Part shown: piece after piece, positions 50,311 to 61,665 of the stretch
Position numbering within the stretch: position 1 is the first letter of the stretch
Layout of the letters: every line of letters starts with the position of its first letter
Assembly (NCBI GenBank): GCA_023653625.1
Contig: CM042902.1
Coordinates: 806,001-870,000, forward strand
DNA length: 64,000 bases
Direction: 5' to 3'
Source of the DNA: Triadica sebifera
Taxonomy: Eukaryota; Streptophyta; Magnoliopsida; Malpighiales; Euphorbiaceae
The notes under the pieces: generated by a model
The model's database searches: none
The model's input: only the letters and a program-made list of their open reading frames with translations
Told to the model about the DNA's origin: nothing
Position numbers and translations under genes: made by a program

Positions 50311-52160
50311 TCTAATTTTATAACCGACAAATTTTACTAAAAAACAAAAAAACAAAATTATTTTTTGTAAAATATGAATATGCCTCTATTAGATATATTT
50401 GGCACTAAACTATAAATATTTGTTAAAAAAATACATTTCAAATGTTGGAAAATAAAAAATTTTATAAGAGAAAAGTCTTTCACTTTTCTTAAATTATTTT
50501 CCTTTCATATTGAACTTCATTTTTAGATTTTTTCATTTTGACTATAATTATTCTTTGTGTAATTCGTTATTGAGCACATGAATAATTGTTTTATGTTATA
50601 GTTTGTAAATTTAACTTTAAAACTTGTTTTAGGGTTGTTTAGCATCTAAGTTGAAAAACTATTTAAATGTTTTCAAATTTTATTTTGTAAAAATTTAAGT
50701 TTGGATTCAAGAAAGTTAGGTAAAACTTTAGAACTGTAATTGACTTAATTCTTGTACTTGAAAAAATTATTAGTGGAGAAAAATTTTCAATATTGAATCT
50801 TGAGAAGTAAATATAGACAAATGACCGAACTATTATAAATTTAAATGTATCAAATTATTCTTAATTTTCTTATTTTAATTTGTTGAAAATATTTTTAATG
50901 TAAAAAGGTGTTTGAAAGTATTTTTTTAAAGATTCATTTGTGTTTAAACTAGTTTGAAGTTTTTGTTTCGAATAAAAAAAATAATTTATTTAACAAAAAT
51001 TAAAATTAAAAATTGATAAGTATTTCTAATTATAAACTTTGATTTTGTAGAAATAAATTTTAAATTATCTCTGTGTGTTATTTGTCTAATATTAGCATAA
51101 TATTATAATACTCTAAAAACTTGAATCATTTTACAATGGCTAAAAAATATTAAAATCTCAATTCATCCCATCTTGAGCTATTTCGAAATTTACAAGTATA
51201 TGAAATATTTCAAATGTGATTAATATTCAAATTATTTAAATATTATTTAGAAAATAACTGGAGTATTCAAATGAAATAAATTAATAGGAGATTGGACCTA
51301 TTTTGGAAAAGCATAAAATAGAGGCATAATGAAATGGTAGAAAATAATAAGAGTTGTAAATGTTTTTTCACATAATTTTAATAATAAATCTTAAAAAAAT
51401 GTTTGACTTTATGTTATTATCCAAAAATATTATGAAAAGGGAGCGAAAGTGAAAATGTGCCACATAACCCACATTCATGGCAAAGAATCACCTCTATCAA
51501 GCACTTCCAGTATCCCTTTGAATTCTCACTTTTTCTATTAAATATGTTTATAAATACACTCAAATCTATGAAATCCACATAATTTTCCCACTTTGTCAAG
51601 GATTTCACCAAAGTAATAATCATAAGGTAATTCTAAATCTGAATAGAATTCTTTTTTTTTTTTGGTTATAAATGGTTTTGCGCTAATTTTTTTTTAAAAC
51701 AAAATTTTGTAGAAAAGGATAAATATAAAAATTGTAATTCCTCATTATAAAAAATGCCACATCAACATAATATAAATTTTTTTCTTTTTATATTATTTAT
51801 ATAATATGATATTAACACCATTAAAAATATATTTTTTCAAATATATTTTTCATTTTTTATTTATGTTTTATTTGTACTGTATGTGTATTATATTTTTAAC
51901 TTAGTATGTTACTCAGAAAAAGGAATTAATAATAGAAAAGAACAAAAACAATTTAAAAAATTATTTAAACATTATTTAAAAAATAATACATATTTAGAAA
52001 TTTTAATTATTTATAATTATATGTATTTTATTATAAAATAATGAATATTAAAGTTAACTTGATTATTATTTATAATATTTTTTTACTTAAACAATAATTA
52101 AAAAAAAAACTTATAGCATAAAATCTTACCGAGAATATGACCCATATATTTATAGGCAGG
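50311..52160. other. AT-rich intergenic sequence, no gene seen
   Basis: Long A/T runs and no recognisable frame. A 68-codon minus frame (51417-51623) has no family similarity. A TA microsatellite lies just beyond, near 52175-52193. Confidence 0.6.
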
Positions 52161-52199
52161 CCTTCCTTTAGTAATATATATATATATATATATTGAAGA

Positions 52200-52745
52200 T
52201 GAGTGTTTTAGTATGGATGGGACCTTTGATCAAGTTGTGCCCTTAGATTGGTGTAGGGCGACGCGATCCCGGTGTCTCATCACTTTGATACCCCTATTCT
52301 CCTCTCTCGTTCTTCATTCTCAAAGCATCTTTTTTTATTTATTTATTTCCTTTGTATCAGCTTCGTGCAATGGGAGATTGGTGCTCCTTGAGGCCTCCAG
52401 AGGTAGTTTTAACTCCTTTGGACGAAGCTCTTTCCTCAAGAGCTCTATGATTACTCCTTGGCTTTCCACCTTTCAGGAGGGTACCTGGTCTGACTTAAAA
52501 ATGCATCCTATGGGTGAAGAAGTTGTGAACTCTTCATTCGCCTAGGTGTGGGGCGTTCCATCATACACTCGCGCCATTTGGTTACTCGACCTCATGTGAG
52601 AAGGATCAACAGGTAACCGATCCAATATAGATTTCGACAGAGCTTTCACACAGTTCTCTCTTTCTGTAATATTTTTTCTATCTTGCTATCTCTGTGCCTC
52701 ATTGGTTAAAAAAAAAAATCTATGTGCCTCGTTAATTTCATTCTC
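52200..52745. other. Less AT-rich unidentified segment with a 110-codon open frame
   Basis: Base composition is clearly richer in G and C than both flanks. A frame at 52213-52545 (plus) codes 110 residues with a hydrophobic stretch (LFISFVSASC). I recognise no family on either strand. It may be a gene relic or a transposon remnant. There is no splice or terminal-repeat evidence. Confidence 0.3.
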
Positions 52746-53640
52746 ATCGTTAGAGTAAAATCAAAACGGGGCGTTTGGTTTCTAAGTTTTTTTTTTTGGG
52801 GGGGGGGGGGGGAAGAAAACGGTGTCGTTTTTATGAAAGGTTAGTTTGGTACTACCGTAATATATGTACCATAGATTGTAATAAGAGTTAACATTACAAT
52901 TAGTTATCAATTATTCTGGTTTACGAATGAAAATATAAATTTGATTCCGGTAAAATTTTTCTATCCTCGGTAGCCTTTTTCCTTGAAATACATGCACAAA
53001 TAGAATAACTTACAAAATTCTAATTAATGACTGTTTTACTTCTACCAGTTAATGTCTTGAAATATTACACAATTTCTGTGAAGACTGTAGCATCATCCCA
53101 TGTTCATAGGTGCTTAAACCTCTATATTTGAACTTTGAAGCTGTAATTTTTCTCTAATTTTAAAGAGGTTTTCTGAGATTTTTTTTCTTGATTAACATCT
53201 TTTTATTTGATGAAAATATGAGAGTAGTTATCCCACAAGTTGGGGAGTTGCATAATTTTTTCCCCTTAAATTTTATCTTACATGACCATACGTCTGAGTC
53301 TGAAATTTGTAATTAGGCTGGGTAGAAATTGAAATTCTATACTTTTAACTTGATCAGCCGTACTGGGTCCACCTGTGGAACAGGCTTGGACTATACAAGC
53401 GAAAGAAAGCAAGAACCTGGAGAGAAACTAAAACATGGCACGGGACCAACGAGGAAAGGTAAAAGGGAATTTGATTGCTAATTACTATTGGTTGAAACCA
53501 CAGGTCGATAGTTACTGTTATTGGGTGAAATTAATAATTTGCTTATGTTGGTCTGAAACCAAGAAATCCTTCGATTATATTTTGCATTCCGATCGCTCTA
53601 GCTTTCAAAGCAGTTTGGGTCTTACAGGTTTCAACGCAGA
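52746..53640. other. Upstream region of the CNL gene
   Basis: Contains a 15-G run (52798-52812), the near-palindrome AAAACGGTGTCGTTTT (52816-52831), and the leader and promoter of the downstream gene. No clear TATA box could be fixed. Confidence 0.5.
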
Positions 53641-56600
53641 ATGGCGGAAGCAATTCCATTCGGTATAGCGACTGAAATAGTGGTCCAACTGAGTTCTTCT
53701 CTCTTCCAAGAAATTGGGTCTCTGTATGGTGTGGAAAAGGAATTGCGGAAGCTTGAAAACACTCTCTCAACCATTAAAGCTGCCCTTCTGGATGCTGAGG
53801 AGAGACAACAAAAGAGCCATTTGGTGCAAGATTGGATAAGGAAGCTCAAAGATGCTGTCTTTGATGCTGATGACTTGTTGGATGCAGTTGCAACAAGAGC
53901 TTCACACCTACAGATGGAGACCCATGGGTGGGGAATAGAGAAGGTTCGCAAATTTTTCTTTTCCCCAAATTTACTTGCTTTTAGATATAAAATGGGTCAT
54001 AAAATTAAGGGGATCAGAGAGAGATTAGATGGGATTGCAGAAGATATGGCTAAATTCAATTTCAGAGAGAAAGTCGTAAACTTGCAAATTGAGAATAGGG
54101 AGAGAGGGCAAACTCACTCTTTTGTATTGACATCTGAAGTTATTGGTAGGGATAAGAATAAGGAGGAAATTATAGAATTGCTAAAGTCCTCTAGCAGTCA
54201 AGAAAATTATTCCATCATTCCAATTGTTGGTATCGGGGGCTTAGGTAAAACCACTCTTGCCCAATTCGTATATAATGATGAGAGGGTGGTTAAGATTTTT
54301 GAGAAAAGGATGTGGATATGTGTTACTGAAGATTTCGATGTGGAAATGATTGTTCGAAAAATGTTAGCTTCATTAACAAATTGTGAACTGGGTGATTTGG
54401 ATATGGATCTATTGCAAACTCGCCTTCGAGAAAAATTGAATGATAAGATGTATCTTCTTGTGTTGGATGATATGTGGAATGAGAACCTCGAGAGATGGAT
54501 TCATTTGAAAACTTTGTTAGTTGGTGGGGCTGAGGGAAGTAAGATTCTTGTGACCACTCGTAGTAGAAAAGTAGCATCTGTTATGGGCGTAGAATCCTCG
54601 TACTTGCTGAAAGGTCTAACAGAAGAAGAATCTTGGACATTGTTTAAGCAAGTTGCATTTCGAGGAAGGCAAGATAGAGTTGATGCAAACCTGGAAGCAA
54701 TTGGTAAAAGAATGGTCAAAAGGTGCAAGGGAGTTCCTTTAGCTATAAAAACTTTGGGTAGTGTAATGCAATTTAAAACAGCAGGAACTGATTGGTTTGC
54801 TGTAGAAAATAGTGAAATTTGGAAGCTGTCTCAAGACTCTAATGATATTTTACCGGTATTGAAGTTGAGCTACAATCACTTACCTATTAATCTGCGTCAG
54901 TGTTTTGCTTATTGTTCAATATTCCCCAAAGGCTACAACATTTGCAAAGATCAGTTGATTCTGCTCTGGATAGCTCAAGGTTACATTACACCTTCAAGTG
55001 GTTATCAGAATTTAGAGGAAATTGGTGATCGGTATTTTAGTGATTTGTTATTGAGGTCATTTTTCCAAGACATTGAAAAGGATGAGTATGACAACATTAT
55101 AACTTGCAAAATGCATGACCTTATTCATGAACTTGCACAAACTGTTGCAGGGAGTGATTGCTCAATTTCAGGAATTGATGCTGAAAATGTGTCTACAAGA
55201 GTACGTCATTTGTCCTTTGAACAGTCTCTACACTATGCATGGGAAGTTCCAAGACCATTACAGCAGGTGAAAGGCCTGAGGACTTTCCTCTTACCTGTTA
55301 ATGATCGCTGGATAAATGAATCCAGTCAGGCCACCCTTATTTCAAATCTTACAAAATTGCGTGTACTGGACATGCATTGTCTAGGTATTGAGAAGTTGCC
55401 ATGCTCAATTGTTAAGTTGAAGCACTTGAGGTATCTTGATATCTCTAACAATAGTCTCATAGAAAGACTTCCAGGTTCCATTTGCAATTTGCTTAACTTG
55501 CAAACCCTGCTGCTCTCACGTTGTGAAAGACTTGTAGAGCTGCCTAGGGACCTTAGAAAATTGATCAATCTCAGACATCTTGTGATCATTAAATGTTCAA
55601 GATTAACATGCATGCCACCTGGACTGGGAGAATTGACTTCTCTTCGAACATTAACGAGATTCATTGTGCCACGTGGTGAAGGGGCTAGGTCTGATGCTGC
55701 AAAGCTTAATGAACTTGATGGCTTAAATCTCCTCAGGGGTGAGATATGGCTTAAGAACCTTGAATGCTTGAGTGATGTTGTTTCAGAATCAAAGGAAGCA
55801 AACTTAAAGGAAAAGATGTATCTTCAGTTCCTGGGATTACAATGGACTCCTACAGAGGTTGATGTTAGTAAGAATAACGAATCATTGTTGGAGATCCTCC
55901 AACCCCATGCAAATCTAATGCACTTGCGGGTGGAAGGATATGGTGGTATTAAATTTTCTAGTTGGCTTTCCTCTCTAAGAAATGTTGTTAGGATTACTAT
56001 ACATAATTGTCCCAAATGCCAGTATCTCCCACCATTGGAGCATCTCCCGTCTCTCAAGTTTCTGCATCTTCGCAAATTAACTGCTCTGGAGTATATAGAA
56101 TATAGTAGTAATGAGATTTGTTCTTCATCAGAATCGGCAACAGTATTCTTCCCATCCCTGCAGGAGCTCTGGCTTTACAATTTGCCTAATTTCAAGGGAT
56201 GGCAGCGGGGGGAATTGATTAGTGGGAATAATGGGACAGCAGCACTACTAACAGCAGGCCAGGAGCTATATATTCAACACCTTTATCCTTGCCTTCATCA
56301 ATTGACCATTCAAAGGTGTTCTAAACTGACTTCCATGCCATTCTTTTCAAGTCTGGAATCACTTCATCTCATTAATTCTAATGTGATGGTGATTGCAGCT
56401 TCACCCTTCTTTTCATTTCCTTCCTCCCTCTCCCCTTTCTCAACAATAGAGTCTCTGTTTCTCGATAAAGTTGAAGATTTTGAGTGTTTGCCAGAAGAGG
56501 CATTGCAGAAGCTCACTTCTCTGAGGACATTGAGGCTTAAAAATTGTCCTTTACTAAAATTTCTTTCTCCAGGGATCAATTGTCTCACTGAACTTACAAC

Positions 56601-56964
56601 TCTGGAGATAAATGAATGCAGCATACTTGATCTGTCCAATGACAAGGGCATCCAGTGGCAGGGCTTTTGGAACCTGCGTCATTTAATAATTGACTATCTT
56701 CCTCGACTTTTTTCTTTGCCAGAAGGGCTTCAGAGTGTTACTACTCTGCAGGAACTCAGGATTTTAAACTGTTATAATCTAGTTGCTTTGCCGCAGTGGA
56801 TACGGAACTTCTCATCACTTCAAGAGCTTAAAATTTCAGATTGCTCGAGTTTGACATCACTTCCAGAAGGGATTCCTGGGCTCGCCTCTTTGCAGAAAAT
56901 GAACATTGTGAATAGTTCTAACTTCTTAAACGTATGCAAAAGGAATCCTGGCAACTCTTCTTGA
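53641..56964 (+). CDS. CC-NBS-LRR disease resistance protein (RGA2-like), single exon, 1107 residues
   Basis: Intracellular immune receptor of the CNL class; such proteins sense pathogen effectors and trigger defence. The N-terminal Rx-type coiled coil (about 1-150) has LSTIKAALLDAEERQ and DADDLLDAV, the EDVID-like motif. The NB-ARC domain (about 170-500) has the P-loop GIGGLGKTT (197-205), kinase-2 LLVLDDMW (about 272-279), ILVTTRS, GVPLA (about 363-367), CFAYCSIFPKGY and MHDLIHEL (491-498). About 540-1100 are leucine-rich repeats, starting LTKLRVLDMHCLGIEKLPCS and ending SSLTSLPEGIPGLASL. The frame is uninterrupted and intron-less, as in many CNLs of this class. It lies between two CHX paralogues; no second CNL is in the window. 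The start gives MAEAIPFG, the usual MAE- opening. Confidence 0.95.
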   Translation: MAEAIPFGIATEIVVQLSSSLFQEIGSLYGVEKELRKLENTLSTIKAALLDAEERQQKSHLVQDWIRKLKDAVFDADDLLDAVATRASHLQMETHGWGIEKVRKFFFSPNLLAFRYKMGHKIKGIRERLDGIAEDMAKFNFREKVVNLQIENRERGQTHSFVLTSEVIGRDKNKEEIIELLKSSSSQENYSIIPIVGIGGLGKTTLAQFVYNDERVVKIFEKRMWICVTEDFDVEMIVRKMLASLTNCELGDLDMDLLQTRLREKLNDKMYLLVLDDMWNENLERWIHLKTLLVGGAEGSKILVTTRSRKVASVMGVESSYLLKGLTEEESWTLFKQVAFRGRQDRVDANLEAIGKRMVKRCKGVPLAIKTLGSVMQFKTAGTDWFAVENSEIWKLSQDSNDILPVLKLSYNHLPINLRQCFAYCSIFPKGYNICKDQLILLWIAQGYITPSSGYQNLEEIGDRYFSDLLLRSFFQDIEKDEYDNIITCKMHDLIHELAQTVAGSDCSISGIDAENVSTRVRHLSFEQSLHYAWEVPRPLQQVKGLRTFLLPVNDRWINESSQATLISNLTKLRVLDMHCLGIEKLPCSIVKLKHLRYLDISNNSLIERLPGSICNLLNLQTLLLSRCERLVELPRDLRKLINLRHLVIIKCSRLTCMPPGLGELTSLRTLTRFIVPRGEGARSDAAKLNELDGLNLLRGEIWLKNLECLSDVVSESKEANLKEKMYLQFLGLQWTPTEVDVSKNNESLLEILQPHANLMHLRVEGYGGIKFSSWLSSLRNVVRITIHNCPKCQYLPPLEHLPSLKFLHLRKLTALEYIEYSSNEICSSSESATVFFPSLQELWLYNLPNFKGWQRGELISGNNGTAALLTAGQELYIQHLYPCLHQLTIQRCSKLTSMPFFSSLESLHLINSNVMVIAASPFFSFPSSLSPFSTIESLFLDKVEDFECLPEEALQKLTSLRTLRLKNCPLLKFLSPGINCLTELTTLEINECSILDLSNDKGIQWQGFWNLRHLIIDYLPRLFSLPEGLQSVTTLQELRILNCYNLVALPQWIRNFSSLQELKISDCSSLTSLPEGIPGLASLQKMNIVNSSNFLNVCKRNPGNSS

Positions 56965-58510
56965 AGCTATAACAACTTTTCACAGGTTTCCGCTTCACAC
57001 ATCCATGACTTTTCTCATGCAAGTTAACAAACATCTGTCTTACCTGTTTCCATTATATTGTTCTCATTTCAGATCTCAAATTTTACAGTTAGTTGAGCTC
57101 GTTGGTTTCTGATGATGTGGAGGACAGAGGATCTAGTTCAATAATAAAGAATCTTTGGATTTGGTCTTTGAATTGGCCATGCCAGCAGCAGAAAAGGACT
57201 ACTTGGAAATGAACATGCCAGCAGCATCGTTTGAGCCTGTGATTTTTGTATTTACGGGGTAGATTGAATCTTTATTTTGATTATGCGTGTGATTCTGTAT
57301 AAGGCAGTGGGCCTATTTTTCTATATTTTAAAGTCATGCTACTTAAAAGTTGAGAAATATTCTACTTATGGATAGCAGTTTGCAGTTTCACTAGGACTCT
57401 TTTGACGCTCTTCATTACTGTGCATTAACAATAATTTTGCTTTTTTGGAAAATCTGTAGAGTTAGTTCTTTTCCTTTACCGTTGCCAAATTGAATATTTT
57501 TCCTTTTATGTATCGAAAAGGTTGGCTAAAATTTCAAATTTCAAATTGCAAAGTTCTAATTTCTTTTTTTTTTTTCTTTTCTGCAAAAGAACATTTTTGC
57601 GCATGAAATGAAAGGATATGAGCAGCTAACTTTACAGAGATGAATTGCTAGAAAAACGAAGTCTCTTTGTTGTTAGGTTCCATTAGAACATATAACTATA
57701 GCTTCCATCCATGGCATGCATTCCTTTCTAAATGATGCGACTTCAGACACACACAAATAGAGGCAATGTTGAAAAACTAAAAAATTAATTATACTCTTAA
57801 AACATAACAGTGAATTATAATTTGAGATGAACGGGAAGGAGAATAAATATTTTTTTCATGGGTCTGATGGCGTAATATTCAAGCAACAATTTTCAAGGAG
57901 GCTATCAATCATTTTCATAAAAAAAAATCATATTGGGAAAAGAAAAGGATATTATAGAAATGGTTTAAAATTAAGGTTAAAGAGACATTATAAAAATAAA
58001 TAAATAAATAATTTGAGATGTAAGTTGCAAGTAGGATTAAAGGTTGAGAGAGGCTTGAAAGTTGAAATTGCCTTCGTTTTATTTGCTCTTGCATTAGATT
58101 AACCGTGTTTAATAATATAGACTATGAATGCGAAAAATAAGGTAAACAAGATTCAATTTTTAAGCTTTGAGAGACCAAAATACGAAAATAAAGGTCCTCC
58201 GTTGATACTTCTCTCTCCTCTTTTCTCCCACGATCTCTTGGCATTGACAACCAACCAAAGAAGAAGAAGAAGAAGAAGAAAAAAGTGAATAAACCAAAAG
58301 AGACAGAAAGAGAGAGGGGGTGAAGAAGAAGAACAAAAAGACAGGATCTTGCTAAGGCTAATCACCCTCCCTTCTCTTACCCCATTTTTTTTCTTGATTT
58401 CTTTCCACACACCCTTGAAGCTTTTTTCAACCCTTCTTCTACTATCTTCCACCCTTAACCACACCTTACATTCATACATATATTTTCTTGCTCCTTTGTG
58501 TTCTTTAACA
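56965..58510. other. Spacer between the CNL gene and CHX copy B
   Basis: CNL 3' flank, then AT-rich sequence. A (GAA)n run at 58258-58281 and a pyrimidine-rich stretch lie in the presumed leader of CHX copy B. No gene recognised. Confidence 0.6.
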
Positions 58511-61291
58511 ATGAATGCAGCAAAACATGTATTGTGTTTAGACGATCCTTTTAACCCACTCATTACAACAACCCTACAAGTATCAGGTATTCTTGTCATC
58601 TCCCAAATCTTCCATCTTATTTTGAAACCTTTGGGGCAACCTGGACCCATTGCTCAAATTTTGGTAAGCCCTTGAATCCCTCTTTCTAAACTTTCTTTCA
58701 TATTATTTTTGTGCATTGCAATTCTTTTTTCTATTAGGGCATGCCAAAAGAAACAATAGTGCATCTTGCGGATGGAATAAATTTGCAAAATAATGGAATA
58801 TTTTAACTTACCAAAGTTAATGAATTATGTAAATGTCTTGTGTATCAGGCTGGGATTGTACTAGGCCCCTCTTTGTTGTCTCACATCAGCATAATCAACG
58901 AATTCTTTCTTCAGTCTTCTTCAGTTGATTATTATAATGTATTTTCAACTATTTTTGGGGTACTCTTTATGTTCTTGTTTGGTCTTGAGATTGATATTCC
59001 TTATCTAAAACGAAACCTGCGAAAAGCGAGCATTATTGCATATGGCGGAATGGGGGTGTGCTGCATATTTGGAATTATTGTGGCTTCCATTTTAATCCAT
59101 GTTTTCAAGGCCAAATCCAATCTGATTATTATTGTTAATGTAGTCATGATTATCCTAGCAAATGCAGCCGTTCCTGTGGTGATTCGCTTGGCGGCTGAGC
59201 TAAAGTTTTCGACTTCAGACACAGGAAGATTGGCAATATGTTGTTCTTTAATCAATGAAATGTCATGTATGCTTTGGTTTTCTATATGTGTTGCCTTCAA
59301 GTCATTTAAAATGTTTGGCATTTCGGTTCTTTTTCTTTTATTGACTGTGGGACTCATTGTTCTAAATAAGTATATGGCTTCTTGGTGTGATCAAAGGAAC
59401 AGGAACCAAAAATATGTCTCAAACAAAGAGATGTTTATGATCATAATCCTTGTGATTGCTCTCTCATTTCTTATTGAAGAATATGAGTTTAATAGTACAT
59501 TTTCTTGTTTTCTCATCGGTTTGTTGTTCCCAAGAGAAGGAAAGACTACTCGGACATTGTTGACTAAGCTACGTTATTCTGTTTACAATTTTATTCTCCC
59601 GATTTACTTTGGCTATATAGGATTTCAGTTCAATATAATGTACCTGAATAGTTACCGAAAGGTTATAGCAGTTGTCTTCGTGATCTTACTGAGTATGGGA
59701 GGCAAAATCATCGGTACCTTAGCCGCTTGCCATTACCTAAATGTTCCAGCAGTTGATAGCGTTCTTCTTTGCTTTTTACTCGGCTTGAAAGGCCATGCTG
59801 ATCTTCTGGTAGTCGGAGTGCTACGAAACGCAGTTGTAAGATGTTCTCATAATCTGATATGTTAATGACCATTGAAATAAATTTCATATCCTAATCATAT
59901 GTTGTTTATGATCAGTTTAAGTCATGGTGGGATCCAAGCATACATAATTTGGTGGTAATTGTAGTAGTAGTTAACACAGTGATCTCAGGACCTGCTGCGG
60001 CTTTTATATTAAGAAGAAATGAGAAGTACTTTTCTCAGAAACATACCTCACTGGAATTTCGAGAAGCAGAGAGTGAACTTCGGATGCTGACTTGTGTCTA
60101 TGGCTCTCGCCATATAACATCAAAAATTGGGCTAATCTTAGCTTTGAGCGGATCTCCAAAATCTCCCACCTCCGCTTACTTGATGCACCTTGTTGAGCTC
60201 CCCAAGAGGAACCTGAAGAAGCGTTTGATGTACCATCAGCTAAAGGACGGCGATCAATTTAGCGATGAGGATGACTATGGTGGGAATGATGTTGTGGAGA
60301 TCAATGACGCTGTGGATGCATCCACAGTGGAGAACAAAATTTTGATCCATCAAAGCAAAGTTGTATCATCATTTCCAAGTATGTACGAGGATGTTTGCAA
60401 TAACATTGAGGACTTAAGAGTATCAATTGTGTTGCTCACCTTTCACAAGCATCAGCGGCTTGATGGGAAACTGGAGAGTGGCAAGGAAGGAATGAGAATG
60501 ACCAACCAAAAGGTTCAGCGCCATGCCCCTTGCTCGGTGGGGATCTTTGTGGACAGAGGACAGACAGGGTTTCAAATGCCTAGCTCCGAATCAGTACAAT
60601 ATGTAGCAGCATTGTTTTTCGGAGGCCCTGATGATCGCGAGGCATTGTCTTGTAGCAAAAGGATTGCATCTTACCCCCACACTAAATTCACACTCATCCG
60701 CTTCCTATCAGCACCACCCAATAAACAGGATGAGCTCACTGACAAAGCAACACGCAAGAGTGGCCAAGTACTAATGGAAATATCAGATCATGATATGGAT
60801 GCTGAAATTGACAAGGCTTTTCTGGAGGAATTCTACAACAGGTACACTTATATCAGCAAATTGAATATCTTGCTATATACTATCACTAATCCTCGTAAAG
60901 GTACACATTTTCTAATGAAGGTAGAAGCAATAAAATCACTTGCATTGCATTTGTTGTATAAAGCTGGATTCTTTTTTTTTTTCTCTTTCTTTTTATTAGA
61001 TATGTGGCATCAGGCCAAGTTGATTACGAGGAGATTCGCGTGGAAAATGGGGCGCAAACGGTGGAGGCTTTGAAAGGCCTCGGGAAGAGGTTTTCACTGC
61101 TAATATTAGGGAAAGGGAGAGGGAGAGTGCACTTGTCAATGACAACCGGTATAAGTGACTGGGAGGAGTGTCCAGAGCTGGGGGTAGTTGGGGACCTTCT
61201 TGCTTCTCCAGAATTAAAAATTGATTCTTCAGTTTTGGTGATTCAACAACACCAGCGATCGGAGAGTGACCTTAGGGATGATTTAGATTAG
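58511..61291 (+). CDS. Cation/H+ antiporter, CHX family (CHX28-like), copy B, 785 residues
   Basis: Paralogue of the antiporter at 35749. Exons: 58511-58663, 58849-59835, 59916-60841 and 61000-61291, totalling 786 codons including stop. Exon 1 is 51 codons in both paralogues and all intron phases match, so they arose by duplication. Seen here: PLGQPGPIAQILAGIVLGPSL, MFLFGLEIDIPYLKRN, VVIRLAAELKFSTSDTGR, SLINEMSCMLWF (Asn187-Glu188), REGKTTRTLL and IGFQFNI (Gln311). The tail has LALSGSPKSPTSAYLMHLVE, DEDDYGGND, GGPDDREALSCSKR and WEECPELGVVGDLLAS. The third intron (60842-60999) happens to be open and extends the exon 3 frame, but the AG|GTACAC donor and TTAG|A acceptor restore the RYVASG junction found in copy A. 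No damage seen. Confidence 0.93.
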
Positions 61292-61665
61292 ATATATTTA
61301 TGTACATAAAATCATTGGGTTCTGTTATTGTATATGCATCATTAGGATAGTACTTGGGTTTAATTAGTTCCTCACTTACAGTGGATAGCTAGAGTTTTTG
61401 GATACTTTGTAAGTGTTTTTCCTTTGAATGCACAAATCTTTGACTTGCTGAAACTTTGGAAGTGTTATCATTCCATAGAACTCTGTGATTAATATTTTTT
61501 CTGGAGATGAAAGCTCAGTTTCTTCATTTATATAAATTAAGGGAAATTAAACATGAGAAATCAGGGATCCCACCTTCTATGGAAAGAACTTCCATCTCAT
61601 CAAATGACTGCAATACCCATCTTCCATGCTGTGAATTATTTGAGCCATTATGATTTTTTTGATTA
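61292..61665. other. CHX copy B 3' flank
   Basis: Presumed 3' UTR and spacer up to the TTA target duplication of the transposon. No other feature. Confidence 0.6.

Noticed and set aside
54229..54250. Possible miR482-type target at the P-loop codons of the CNL gene
   Set aside because: By eye the site differs from the usual target at about seven positions over 22 bases, including the middle. That is too many for a confident site.
59949..61073. Single 374-codon frame covering CHX copy B exon 3 and beyond
   Set aside because: The stretch 60842-60999 is an intron that happens to stay open. Comparison with copy A restores the spliced junction.
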